Positions 7,837 to 15,740 of a stretch of DNA of 42,211 nt are shown in pieces. The number at the start of each line of letters is the position of its first letter. The first letter of the stretch is position 1. Source of the DNA: Ilumatobacter sp. (lineage in GTDB: Bacteria > Actinomycetota > Acidimicrobiia > Acidimicrobiales > Ilumatobacteraceae); NCBI GenBank assembly GCA_013002175.1, contig JABDKP010000089.1, forward strand, positions 1-42,211, written 5' to 3'. The position numbers were made by a program, and so were the translations under genes. Under the pieces are notes generated by a model. That model searched no databases. It was given only the letters and a program-made list of their open reading frames with translations, and was not told the origin of the DNA.

Positions 7837-8648
7837 ACCAGTGCGGCGGATCGATCGACGAAGCGCCTGATCGCCTCGGCCGTCTGATCGGGGGCAGAAA
7901 GGTTGGGGCAGTGCCCGCTGACGTCGAGGATCTCGAGCGCGCTGTCCGCGATTCGCTCGTGCACGTACGTGCCGACCGCGGTCGGCGCGATCACGTCGTC
8001 GGAACACTGCACGACGAGCGTGGGCACGGTGACCCGTTCGAGATCGGCCCGGTTGTCGCCGAGGAATGTGACGCGGGCGAACTGGCGAGCGATCGCCGGA
8101 TCGACTCGGCAGAAGCTCTCGGACAGCTCCTCGCCCAACTCGGGCCGATCAGGGTTGCCCATGATTGTCGGCGCCATCGCGCGCGACCAGCCGAGGTAGT
8201 TGCTGTCGAGCGAGTCGAGCAGCTCGTCGATGTCGCTCGCCTGGAACCCGCCGACGTACTCCCCGTCGTCGATGTAGCGCGGCGACGGTCCGACGAGGAC
8301 GAGGCCGGCGAACCGGTCCGGCTCGGCGATGCTCGCGAGCACGCCGATCATCGAGCTCACCGAGTGGCCGACGAACACGACGTCACGCAGGTCGAGTTCG
8401 TGGATGAGCTCCAGCACGTCGGCTGCGTACCGGTCGAGCGTTCCGTACGACTGGGGGTCGTAGGCGGACGCGTCCGAGCCGCCGCAGCCGACGTGGTCGA
8501 ACAGGACGATGTGATGATCGTGTTCGAACGCCGGCACGACCCAGCGCCACATCTGCTGGTCGCACCCGAACCCATGGGCGAAGATCATCGGTTGGCCGGA
8601 CGCCACCCCGGAGACCTTCACGTTGTTGCGCTCGATGACATTCGTCAT
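7833..8648 (-). CDS. rsbQ: RsbQ-like alpha/beta hydrolase
   Basis: A 271-residue alpha/beta hydrolase that closely resembles Bacillus RsbQ in length and throughout. Examples are HGFGCDQQMW, LFDHVGCGGSD, FVGHSVSSMIGVLASI, LVGPSPRYIDD, NPDRPELGEEL and GHCPNLSAPD. The catalytic triad is Ser96 (GHSVS), Asp218 (CSDDVI) and His246 (SGHCP). RsbQ is known to be required for RsbP activity and is thought to supply or process a small hydrophobic cofactor for the PAS domain. The ATG at 8648 is chosen because it aligns with the family start; an upstream GTG at 8669 would add only seven residues. There is no strong ribosome site. It is first in an operon with the phosphatase, which it overlaps by four bases. 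Confidence 0.92.
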   Translation of the reverse strand: MTNVIERNNVKVSGVASGQPMIFAHGFGCDQQMWRWVVPAFEHDHHIVLFDHVGCGGSDASAYDPQSYGTLDRYAADVLELIHELDLRDVVFVGHSVSSMIGVLASIAEPDRFAGLVLVGPSPRYIDDGEYVGGFQASDIDELLDSLDSNYLGWSRAMAPTIMGNPDRPELGEELSESFCRVDPAIARQFARVTFLGDNRADLERVTVPTLVVQCSDDVIAPTAVGTYVHERIADSALEILDVSGHCPNLSAPDQTAEAIRRFVDRSAALV

Positions 8649-8683
8649 CTGCCCGAGCGTAACAATCACCGATCGGCTGCGCG

Positions 8684-8699
8684 CCAGCGGGAGCGCTGG
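8684..8699 (-). terminator. Short hairpin CCAGCG-GGAG-CGCTGG
   Basis: A perfect 6-base stem with a 4-base loop directly after the stop codon of the beta-propeller lipoprotein gene and before the RsbQ-like start. It is a probable weak terminator separating the two transcripts. Confidence 0.45.
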
Positions 8700-8700
8700 T

Positions 8701-11187
8701 TCAGAGGGCGACGACGGCCGAGCGGGCCAGCGTGTCGAGGTCGTTGGCCTGGAGCCGCTCCGGAGAGAGCGTCCACAGGCTGCCGTCGATCACCATCGTC
8801 CGCTGCGGTGCCACCTGGTAACCGCTCCAGTCGGGCCAGCACAGTTCGATGCGGTCGACGCCGGTGAGGTCGCCGCGGATCTCGCCGTTCCAGAAGTCCT
8901 CGGCGTCGTCGATCGAGATGGGCTCGCAGAACAGGCCTGCCGCACCGCCGACGTCGTCGGCGTCGCACAGCTGGACCTGGCCGCCGTCCTGACCGATCCA
9001 GAACAGCTCGGTGTCCGTGCCGATGTCGTCGCCGTCGAGGACCCGGCAGTCGGTGTGCCCGACCGGCCCGTCGTCGAGATCCGAGTGCGTGATGCGACCC
9101 CGCTCGACGATGCCGTCGGCGGTGACGTCGAAGACGATCGCTCCGGCGAAGCGGTCGCCGTAGGACTGCATCGGCAGCACGACGGTGTTCGTCGGCGCCC
9201 AGTAGAGGAATGCCCGATGGTCGAACTCGGCGACGCTTGACGAGTTGGGCAACGTCCACACGTCGAGCTCGACGGGGTTCGCGGGATCGCTGACGTCGAA
9301 CAGCGACAGCTTCGCGCCGGTCACCCGGCCGTCCAGGGTGGCGTCCTGACCCACACCGAGCACGAGTGTCTCGCCGACCGGATGGAGGTACGACGAGTAC
9401 CCGGGGATCTTCAGCTCACCGGCCACCCGCATCGCCCGCGGGTCGCTGAGGTCGATCACGTAGAACGGATCGGTCTCGCGGAACGTGACGACGTAGGCGA
9501 GTTCGCCGACGTAGCGCACGGAGTAGATCCGCTCGCCGTACCCCAGCCCGCCGACGACGCCGACCGGCACGAGGCGATCGCCGTCGACTTCGAGGGCGAC
9601 GATCTGGCTCTCGGACGATTCGTTCCACGGTGCACCCGTCGTCGTCGCGACGTACAGCACCCCGTCTCGGTCGTTCATCGAGAACTGGTTGAGCAGGTGA
9701 CCGTTCACCGCGCCGGACGCCTCGTACGTCGCGGGTCCGCTGCCGGCAGTCGTGAAGCGGTGGATCGCGGTTTCGAACTTCTGCGTCGGCCGGTCGACCT
9801 CGTCGAAGGGCACGGCGTCCCAGACGTTGGTCGACACGTACAGCCGGTCGTGCGACGCAGAGACCGTCTCCCCGGACGCCATGACTGATGCGGTGCCGGC
9901 CGGCCGCTGGAGACCGGCATCGAGGTCGAGCGTGACGATCGACAACATGTCGAAGCCGCTGAAGTCAGCGGGTGCGTGGACGTCGCCGCACTCGGCGAGC
10001 CGACCGGTCTCGGTCGTCCCCGTGCGATCGTTCAGCGTGAACGTCGGGACCCAGTCGTCGATCGTCGAGCGGAGCACGATCTCCCGGTTCGTCTGTTCGG
10101 CGACGTCCTCCGAGCCCGGGCCGGACGGGAAGACGAAGCCGAGATCGCGTGGGGGCGTCGTCACGACCACGCGGGCCGTGGATCCGGTCGCCCGGGCGCT
10201 GAGGTAACGGCCGTCGACGGTCATCGTCGTGACGATCCGCAGGTCGGTCGGTACGGAGATGTCGACTTCGTAGATCAGCAGCGACGGCTGGGCGTACCCG
10301 CCTGGTCCGGGCACGACGTCGGGGATCGGCGGGGGCTCGATCGGCTCCGGCGCGATCAGCGTGGGCGGCTGCGACGCGAACTCTTCTTCGGCGTCGGCGA
10401 CGACGGTCGTCGTGGTCGGTTCGTCGGCCGGCTGCACCTCGACCGGCTGAACGTCGACCGGCAGCGGCTCGGGCACCGGCAGCGGCACCCCGCCGTCGTC
10501 GTCGTGCCAGTACGACTCGGTCTGGGCGAACACGAACGCCCGGTCGCCGACGACGAAGATCTCGTGGCCGAAGGCGTACCGCTGGCCGTGGTCGCTCAGG
10601 GCGATCGATCCGCGTCGCGTGCCGGTCTCACCGTCGGGGTCGACGTCGACGTAGTGCAGCACATCGCCGGTGAGGGCGAGAATGCGGTCGCCGTCGGTCT
10701 TCACGATGTCGGGCTCGTCGACGCCCTGCACCTGCACGTTCGTCCCCGACACGTCCCGGCCGCTGCCGTCGGCGTCGGCGCCCTGTGCTTCAGTCAGGCT
10801 GGGGGCCGCCGGGCCGGCAGCGGCGTCGGCCGAGGCGTCGGTCGCCGCCGGTACCGCCTCCTCCGCGAACGCGAAGTCCTCGAGCACCCACGGGCCGACC
10901 GGACCGTAGACGCCGTTGTCGAATCCGTACGGGCCGACCCGGTCCGCGGCCTCGCGCCGGACGTGGTCGAGGAATGCCGAGCAGTCGCCGAACTGCTCCA
11001 ACGACGCCGGCGCGAACCCGACGGGGCCTGGCGCATCGGGATCGGGCGTCCGGCCGGGTAGCCCGTCAGTCGTCGTGGTCGCCCAGCCGGGCGCGGAAAC
11101 GTCGGAGACCCCGACGCCACCCGAACTCGAGCAGGCACCGGCGACGAGGACGAGGGCGAACATCGAGGGGACCGTCGTGCGCTTCAT
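8701..11187 (-). CDS. Beta_propel-domain lipoprotein
   Basis: An 828-residue exported lipoprotein. The N-terminus MKRTTVPSMFALVLVAGACSSSGG is a lipoprotein signal with the lipidated Cys after VAGA. After a variable region, GTNVQVQGVDEPDIVKTDGDRI is the hallmark of the Beta_propel family (PF09826), whose C-terminal part forms a secreted propeller. An acidic, proline-rich linker (about residues 265-335) interrupts the first blades. Repeated phrases such as LYVSTNVWD, VLYVATTTGAP and AYVVTFRETDPFYVIDLSDP are successive blades. Enzymatic function is unknown for the family. The ATG at 11187 is fixed by the signal peptide; reading from 11313 would bury it. A possible ECF-type promoter lies at 11194-11221. 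It is monocistronic, ending before the RsbQ-like gene. Confidence 0.9.
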   Translation of the reverse strand: MKRTTVPSMFALVLVAGACSSSGGVGVSDVSAPGWATTTTDGLPGRTPDPDAPGPVGFAPASLEQFGDCSAFLDHVRREAADRVGPYGFDNGVYGPVGPWVLEDFAFAEEAVPAATDASADAAAGPAAPSLTEAQGADADGSGRDVSGTNVQVQGVDEPDIVKTDGDRILALTGDVLHYVDVDPDGETGTRRGSIALSDHGQRYAFGHEIFVVGDRAFVFAQTESYWHDDDGGVPLPVPEPLPVDVQPVEVQPADEPTTTTVVADAEEEFASQPPTLIAPEPIEPPPIPDVVPGPGGYAQPSLLIYEVDISVPTDLRIVTTMTVDGRYLSARATGSTARVVVTTPPRDLGFVFPSGPGSEDVAEQTNREIVLRSTIDDWVPTFTLNDRTGTTETGRLAECGDVHAPADFSGFDMLSIVTLDLDAGLQRPAGTASVMASGETVSASHDRLYVSTNVWDAVPFDEVDRPTQKFETAIHRFTTAGSGPATYEASGAVNGHLLNQFSMNDRDGVLYVATTTGAPWNESSESQIVALEVDGDRLVPVGVVGGLGYGERIYSVRYVGELAYVVTFRETDPFYVIDLSDPRAMRVAGELKIPGYSSYLHPVGETLVLGVGQDATLDGRVTGAKLSLFDVSDPANPVELDVWTLPNSSSVAEFDHRAFLYWAPTNTVVLPMQSYGDRFAGAIVFDVTADGIVERGRITHSDLDDGPVGHTDCRVLDGDDIGTDTELFWIGQDGGQVQLCDADDVGGAAGLFCEPISIDDAEDFWNGEIRGDLTGVDRIELCWPDWSGYQVAPQRTMVIDGSLWTLSPERLQANDLDTLARSAVVAL

Positions 11188-11193
11188 GTCGAT

Positions 11194-11221
11194 CTGACGC
11201 TCGCCGTGACGGCGCGGTTCC
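11194..11221 (-). promoter_or_regulatory. Candidate ECF sigma-factor promoter
   Basis: On the minus strand GGAACC is followed after 16 bases by CGTCAG, like the GGAAC(C)-N16-CGTC promoters used by many ECF sigma factors. It lies 6 bases upstream of the Beta_propel lipoprotein ATG, which would make the transcript leaderless or nearly so. An envelope-stress link is inferred only from the motif and the exported product. Confidence 0.35.
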
Positions 11222-11242
11222 GCCTCGAATGTCAAGAATGCG

Positions 11243-12103
11243 TCAGAGATCGAACACGCGACGTGCGTTGTCGCGGAGGAACGGCTCCCAGACGTGATCA
11301 CGGAACGGCACATCGGGCAGGTCGGCGAAGATCTGCCGCAGCGAGAGGCCCATCGGGTAGTAGCCCGCGTACATCACCTTGTCGGCGCCGCGCGTGTTCG
11401 CGTAGTTGACGATCGCCTGCGGGTAGTACTTCGGCGAGAACGCCGACGTCGAGTAGTGCAGCCCCGGGTACTTCAGCATCAGTTTCACCGCGAGCGCTTC
11501 GTCGGGCTCGCCGCCGTGGCGCATCACGACCGTCAGTTCCGGGAAGTCGAAGCACACCTGGTCGAAGTGCCGCACGTGCTGGCAGTCGCCCGGAACCCGC
11601 GGCCCCGGGACGCCGGCGGTGAGGCAGATCGGGATGCCGACGTCGACGCATGTCTGGTAGATCGGGTAGTAGCGCCGGTCGCTGATCGGCACCTGGGGGT
11701 TGCAGCCGGCAGGGAAGCTGGTGACCGCTTTGATCCCGTGGTCGGTGTGGGCCGCCCGAATGGCACGCACCGCGCCCCCGATGTCGTTCGGGTCGATCTC
11801 GAGCGAGAGGTGGACGCGATCGGGGTGTCGGCGCTGCGCGTCGAGGGCGACGTCGCCGAGGTTGAACAAGCCGGCTGCGACGCCGCTCGCATCCATCTCG
11901 GCGATGCACCGCTCGATGACGTCCTCGTCGTCGGTGGCATCATCGCCGACGTCGTCGAACAGGAAGCCGGCCGGCATCTCGAGCTCGCCGGACTTCGTCT
12001 CGTCGTCCTTCGCCTGGGCGCGCAGGAATTCGTAGACCTCGGACTTGCGGAACGGGAACGCGATCATCAGGTCGATTGCTCGCGGGTCGTCCGGGAAGCT
12101 CAC
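11243..12103 (-). CDS. Amidohydrolase-family (amidohydrolase-2-like) protein lacking the HxH motif
   Basis: A 286-residue TIM-barrel protein resembling PF04909 amidohydrolases/decarboxylases. Shared features include RYYPIYQTCVDVGIPICLTAGVPG, a late VVMRHGGEPDEALAVKLM, SAFSPKYYPQAIVNYANTRGADKVMYAGYYP, and the C-terminal PFLRDNARRVFDL, which is typical of the family end. The usual N-terminal metal ligands (D-x-H-x-H) are replaced by IDLMIAF, so metal binding is altered or absent. The start is the GTG at 12103, ten bases after the Rieske oxygenase stop, so the pair is co-transcribed and probably acts in one degradation pathway. There is no clear Shine-Dalgarno. An ATG at about 12067 is the alternative start. 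Confidence 0.82.
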   Translation of the reverse strand: MSFPDDPRAIDLMIAFPFRKSEVYEFLRAQAKDDETKSGELEMPAGFLFDDVGDDATDDEDVIERCIAEMDASGVAAGLFNLGDVALDAQRRHPDRVHLSLEIDPNDIGGAVRAIRAAHTDHGIKAVTSFPAGCNPQVPISDRRYYPIYQTCVDVGIPICLTAGVPGPRVPGDCQHVRHFDQVCFDFPELTVVMRHGGEPDEALAVKLMLKYPGLHYSTSAFSPKYYPQAIVNYANTRGADKVMYAGYYPMGLSLRQIFADLPDVPFRDHVWEPFLRDNARRVFDL

Positions 12104-12113
12104 GTGGCGCAGC

Positions 12114-13091
12114 TCACGGGGCGGCTGCGTAGAACTGGCTCGCCCATGCCCGAAATTCGGTGATCGGCCGTTCGTACTGCGACAGCGCGGGCGACGCGAC
12201 GTAACGCTTGTTCTCCCAGATCGGCACGTCCTGCTCGAACTGCCGGTCGACTTCCTTCGCGAAGCCGGCGGCGACGGTCGCCGAGAGATCGTCACCGTCG
12301 TGGAAGTAGTCGAACCTGACACGGCACTGCCCGTCGTCGATCGGTGTCGTCGTTGCCAGCAGCGACACCGTGCCGAACAGTGTGAACGTGGTGACGCTGG
12401 TGCCTGGCCCGTACATCTCGACCTGGAGTTCACCGTCGACGTCGCCACGCGGCGTGGAGTAGACGGTCTTGTTGACCACCTTGCGGAACGGGCCGTCGTC
12501 GACGACGTGACCCACCTCACCGAGCGCCGGCGTGCCGTGCACCGACACGAAGTGGGCCATGTCGACGGAGTTCTCGGCCATCTCCTGCCAGTACGCCCCG
12601 ACCGTCCAGTCCGCCGATCCGCAGCGCACCATGTCGTCCCCGATCAGGCCCGGGATCTCCCACATCGGCGCCACCGCCGGATCGGGGTGGTACCAGATCC
12701 GCAGGTGGCCATCGCTGACGTCGGACGGGTACATCCGCAGCGTCGCCTTGGCGTTGGTTCGGTCGCTGAACGGGATCGACGCGTTCGCGCCGGTGCCGTC
12801 ATAGGTCCAGCCGTGGAACGGACAGACCAGACACCCGTCGTCGACTCGCCCGCCGACGCCGAGATGAGCACCGAGGTGCGGACAGAAGGCATCGGCGACG
12901 CGGTACTCGTCGCCGTCGTGCCAGGCGATCAGTTCCCGCCCGACGGCGTGGAACGCCCACACTGCGCCGCTCTCGCCGGCGGCCGGAACCAGATCGGTGG
13001 GCAGTTCGTGCAGACGCCCGATCGAGAACCACCCGAACGGGATCGGGAACGGAAAGCGCGCCGCTCCGATGCGGGCGTCGATGTTGTCCAC
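12114..13091 (-). CDS. Rieske [2Fe-2S] non-heme iron oxygenase (KshA/cholesterol-7-desaturase-like)
   Basis: A 325-residue oxygenase component. The Rieske cluster ligands are Cys70-x-His72 (FCPHLGAHLG) and Cys90-x2-His93 (LVCPFHGWTY). The mononuclear iron site is in AENSVDMAHFVSVHG (His180 and His185). The C-terminal phrase FEQDVPIWENKRYV, with an N-terminal PFGWF, resembles the KshA/DAF-36/Neverland group that acts on steroids; a steroid substrate is an inference. The start is the GTG at 13091, preceded by a TAGTGT box seven bases away, suggesting a leaderless message. It is followed after ten bases by the amidohydrolase-like gene. The reductase partner is not in the window. Confidence 0.9.
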   Translation of the reverse strand: MDNIDARIGAARFPFPIPFGWFSIGRLHELPTDLVPAAGESGAVWAFHAVGRELIAWHDGDEYRVADAFCPHLGAHLGVGGRVDDGCLVCPFHGWTYDGTGANASIPFSDRTNAKATLRMYPSDVSDGHLRIWYHPDPAVAPMWEIPGLIGDDMVRCGSADWTVGAYWQEMAENSVDMAHFVSVHGTPALGEVGHVVDDGPFRKVVNKTVYSTPRGDVDGELQVEMYGPGTSVTTFTLFGTVSLLATTTPIDDGQCRVRFDYFHDGDDLSATVAAGFAKEVDRQFEQDVPIWENKRYVASPALSQYERPITEFRAWASQFYAAAP

Positions 13092-13098
13092 GTTTCAG

Positions 13099-13104
13099 AC
13101 ACTA
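13099..13104 (-). promoter_or_regulatory. -10 box (TAGTGT) of a probable leaderless promoter
   Basis: On the minus strand TAGTGT (TAnnnT) ends seven bases before the GTG of the Rieske oxygenase, and no ribosome binding site is visible. This is the spacing expected when transcription starts on the start codon. Confidence 0.4.
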
Positions 13105-13138
13105 GATGCGCGGCGGAGGCAAAGCCCGACGCGGGGAC

Positions 13139-13519
13139 TCACGAGCCGGCGAGCACGACCGTGTACCCATCGGGGCCGCGTACCCACACCTCACGCTGGT
13201 GCGAGTTCGGGTTCACGTGGGGTCCGTCGAGCACGTCCGACCCGGACGCTTCCACGCGGCCCACCGCGTCGTCGAAGTCGTCGACCGCGAACCACAGCAC
13301 GACGCCATTGCCCCGCGACGGGTCGTCGGGGTCGCCCAGATGCGGATGATCGTGCTCGTCCCAGTGGTGCAACTGGGCGACGAGCACGTCACCGTCCATC
13401 AGCATCTCGTACTCGTCGCCACCGTGGCCCGACGTCAGCCCGACGACCTGCTGGAACCATGTCGAGGCTGCAGGCACGTCGTGGACGACCACCATTGGTT
13501 GCACGCGAATCACAGGCAC
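13139..13519 (-). CDS. VOC (glyoxalase/bleomycin-resistance) superfamily protein
   Basis: A 126-residue protein with two beta-alpha-beta-beta-beta units. It begins VQPMVVVHDVPAASTWFQQVVGL and ends REVWVRGPDGYTVVLAGS, the usual VOC ending with a metal-ligand-like position in PDGY. His residues in AQLHHWDEHDHPH are unusually dense for the middle of the fold. The GTG at 13519 is chosen, with GGGAAG eight bases upstream; a second GTG at 13513 is also possible. VOC proteins include dioxygenases, isomerases and binding proteins, and nothing here fixes the reaction. It is on the same strand as the Rieske/amidohydrolase pair 47 bases downstream, and may feed the same pathway. Confidence 0.8.
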   Translation of the reverse strand: MPVIRVQPMVVVHDVPAASTWFQQVVGLTSGHGGDEYEMLMDGDVLVAQLHHWDEHDHPHLGDPDDPSRGNGVVLWFAVDDFDDAVGRVEASGSDVLDGPHVNPNSHQREVWVRGPDGYTVVLAGS

Positions 13520-13572
13520 GCAGCGTACTTCCCTGGAGATGGGAGCGCCGTTGGGGTCGGCGATGCACCTCG

Positions 13573-14045
13573 GCCGGGCGGGCGGACGGGTCGCAGCCAA
13601 CGTCCTGAGTCGTCTCGCCTTCGCGAGGGGCAGGTCCGAGACGCCGTCCCGATTCGTCTCACGCCGGCGAAGTCGCAGGTCCGCGGTGTCGTCCTGAATC
13701 GTCTCACGCCGGCGAGCACCCGGTCCGAGACGCCGTCCCGAATCGTCTCACAGCGGTGAAGTCGCAGGTCCGCGGTGTCGTCCTGAATCGTCTCACGCCC
13801 GGCGAGCACCCGGTCCGAGACGCCGTCCCGAATCGTCTCACGCCGGCGAGCACCCGGTCCGAGACGCCGTCCTGAATCGTCTCGCTCGTGGGCGAGGGGT
13901 TGTCCTCGGGGATCCAGCCGAGCCGGCGAGACGATTCAGGACGGGCTCGCATCTGCTGGAACCGACGCAATGAGACGATTCGGAACGACGCCTACAGCCG
14001 GCCCGATGCTGCCGGCGAGACGATGCAGAGAGACGATGCAGAGAG
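13573..14045. repeat. Array of about 45-bp repeats that changes orientation
   Basis: Six to seven head-to-tail copies of a 43-46-base unit lie between 13573 and 13885, each ending near GAATCGTCTCAC (ends at 13662, 13707, 13751, 13796, 13841 and about 13885). Two subtypes occur: one contains GCACCCGGTCCGAGACGCCG, the other AGTCGCAGGTCCGCGGTGTC. After a 40-base divider the same core appears inverted (GAGACGATTC or GAGACGATGC near 13928, 13972, 14016 and 14030), again about 44 bases apart. GAGACG and CGTCTC within the first subtype can pair into a small hairpin. Short open frames across it are repetitive and have no start signals, so I read the region as non-coding. It fills the 640 bases between the VOC gene start and the end of the duplicated-domain lipoprotein gene. 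Confidence 0.85.
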
Positions 14046-14102
14046 GGCCTGCTCGGGACCCGTGTGGGCGCCGACGCCCCTGGTCGCGCCGAAAACGCGC
14101 CG

Positions 14103-14131
14103 ACCCCCCGTGCGCCGAACGCACGGGGGGT
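14103..14131 (-). terminator. Strong GC-rich hairpin terminator
   Basis: Perfect 12-base arms (ACCCCCCGTGCG and its complement) around a 5-base loop, 28 bases after the stop codon of the minus-strand lipoprotein gene. A TTTT run follows on the minus strand about 13 bases later. Confidence 0.75.
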
Positions 14132-14159
14132 GGGCGTGAACCGCTTCGCTGGGGGAGAG

Positions 14160-15536
14160 TCAGCTCGTTGCGGCGACGATTCCGGTTGCCAGGTACAGGG
14201 CAGCACCCGGCATGTGCTGGCCGGCGGCCCGCAACTGGGTGAACGCTGCGGTGTCACCGGCGACGAAGGAGTCGATGGCTGCGGTCAGCGTCGACACGTG
14301 CATCTCGAGTCCGGGGATCAGCTCGGCGGGCACGATCTCGCCACCGCTGATCTCCTCGAAGAAAGCGCCGGCGGCCTGCTGGTAGCCCTCGAGGTCGGTG
14401 AGGGCCTGGGCCTTCATCTCCTCGTTGCCGGTCGCCTCGCCGAGCGTGTAGTCGACGAAGAAGCCGATGTGCTGGCGCCACAGTTCACGGAACGCCTCGC
14501 CATTCTCCTCGCCGGCAACCGAGCCGACGACGTCTGCGAGCTCGACGGTGTTCGCATCGAGGGTCGCCACTGCGGCCTGCACGGCGGGCTGCTCGAGATC
14601 GCCACCGGCCTCGATGGCCTGCTCGATCGCGATGCCTGCCAGGTAGACGTGCTCCTGGAGGAGGTAGGTGAGCGTCGTGCGGACCTCGGACGGGCCGCTC
14701 TCGACGTCACCCGGGAACATCTCGGGCACGGCGGTCACGATGCCGGACGACAGCAGCAGTGCCGCGCCCTGCATGTGCTCGGCCGCCGCCTTGAGGTTGT
14801 CGAAGGCGTCGGTGTCGCCGGCGACGAACGAGTCGATCGCGAGGGTCAGCGTGGAGACGTGCATCTCCAGGCCACCGACGAGGGTGTCGGCGTCGATCGC
14901 ACCACCGGTGATGGTGGAGAAGAAGTCGCCCGCTGCGAGCTGATAGCCCTCGAGGTCGGTGAGGGCCTGGGCCTTCATCTCCTCGTTGCCGGTCGCCTCG
15001 CCGAGCGTGTAGTCGACGAAGAAGCCGATGTGCTGGCGCCACAGCTCGAGGAACGCCGCAGCGTTCTCGTCACCGGCGACCGAACCGACGGCCTCGGACA
15101 GTGCGACAGAGTTCTCGTCGAGCGCTGCGACGGCTGCGCCGACGGCCGGATCTTCGAGGTTGCCGCCGGCGTCGACGGCGGTCTCGAAGGCGACGCCTGC
15201 GAGGTAGACGTGCTCCTGGAGCAGGCTGGTCAGCCCGGCCCGCAGTGTCGATGCACCGTCGTCGGTGGCGAAGGCGGCCGGCTCGGCCGGTGCCTCGGTC
15301 TCGGCGGGCGCCTCGGTCTCGGCCGGTGCGTCGGTCTCGACCGGAGCCTCCGTGGCGACGGGGGCGTCGGTGGCGACGGGGGCGTCGGTGACGACGGGGG
15401 CGTCGGTGGGAGCGGGTGCCTCGGTGGTGATGGGGTCGGTGATGACGGCGGTGTCGTTGTCATCGCTGCCGCAGGCTGCGGCGGTGATCGAGATCGTCGC
15501 TGCGAGAGCGAGCATCTTTCGTCCTGAATAACGCAT
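14160..15536 (-). CDS. Lipoprotein with two tandem copies of an unnamed helical domain
   Basis: A 458-residue exported lipoprotein. The signal MRYSGRKMLALAATISITAAACGS carries a lipobox Cys at residue 22. A Thr/Ala/Pro/Glu-rich tether (about 25-85) with repeated TDAP and TEAP units follows. Then come two homologous domains of about 170 residues. Each begins LLQEHVYLAG, contains LWRQHIGFFVDYTLGEATGN and MHVSTLT.AIDSFVAGD, and ends with an EHM or QHM-AAL helix. Each has conserved His and Glu residues that could bind metal. I do not recognise a named family; a helical-bundle fold is inferred. The two copies share a 101-base stretch that is identical in DNA (14383-14483 and 14944-15044), a sign of recent duplication or gene conversion. 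It is divergent from a cupredoxin lipoprotein. Confidence 0.85.
   Translation of the reverse strand: MRYSGRKMLALAATISITAAACGSDDNDTAVITDPITTEAPAPTDAPVVTDAPVATDAPVATEAPVETDAPAETEAPAETEAPAEPAAFATDDGASTLRAGLTSLLQEHVYLAGVAFETAVDAGGNLEDPAVGAAVAALDENSVALSEAVGSVAGDENAAAFLELWRQHIGFFVDYTLGEATGNEEMKAQALTDLEGYQLAAGDFFSTITGGAIDADTLVGGLEMHVSTLTLAIDSFVAGDTDAFDNLKAAAEHMQGAALLLSSGIVTAVPEMFPGDVESGPSEVRTTLTYLLQEHVYLAGIAIEQAIEAGGDLEQPAVQAAVATLDANTVELADVVGSVAGEENGEAFRELWRQHIGFFVDYTLGEATGNEEMKAQALTDLEGYQQAAGAFFEEISGGEIVPAELIPGLEMHVSTLTAAIDSFVAGDTAAFTQLRAAGQHMPGAALYLATGIVAATS
14383..14483. repeat. 101-base direct repeat, copy 1 (second domain of the lipoprotein)
   Basis: By eye identical to 14944-15044. It encodes the segment from EATGN-flanking helices to the LWRQH motif in the downstream domain of the duplicated lipoprotein. 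Flanking sequence in the same domains has diverged, which suggests gene conversion of this block. Confidence 0.85.
14944..15044. repeat. 101-base direct repeat, copy 2 (first domain of the lipoprotein)
   Basis: Partner of 14383-14483, in the upstream domain of the same gene, in the same orientation. Confidence 0.85.
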
Positions 15537-15632
15537 GTTGGAAGATCCTTTGAGGTGTGGTTCACGAAACCCGGTGAGGGGTGGAAGCTCGATGTCCGGG
15601 CTTCGGGTAGGGTTCGTGCCCCTTCCCGTGTT

Positions 15633-15661
15633 GGATCAAACAAATTCATTTGCAATGTCAA
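15633..15661 (-). promoter_or_regulatory. Promoter of the duplicated-domain lipoprotein with an internal palindrome
   Basis: On the minus strand a perfect -35 box TTGACA (15656-15661) is followed after about 17 bases by a poor -10 (TGATCC). The spacer contains the AT-rich palindrome CAAATTCATTTG (15641-15652), a possible operator. It lies in the divergent interval before the cupredoxin gene, so both genes could be controlled here. The RNA leader would be about 90 bases with AAGGA nine bases before the ATG at 15536. Confidence 0.45.
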
Positions 15662-15740
15662 AGATTCGTCCTGTCCCAGCTCTCCGGCGCCAACGGGCAT
15701 GCCGTGTGATCCAACGACACCCGAGCGACGAACCACGACC

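Noticed and set aside
13573-14045. CRISPR array
   Set aside because: There are no unique spacers between identical repeats: units are contiguous 44-46-base copies of two subtypes, part of them inverted, and no cas genes are present.
13510-14257. Small minus-strand frames across the repeat array (repetitive RRFGTASRTGCSPG-like peptides)
   Set aside because: They exist in several frames at once, have no ribosome sites and simply translate the DNA repeats.
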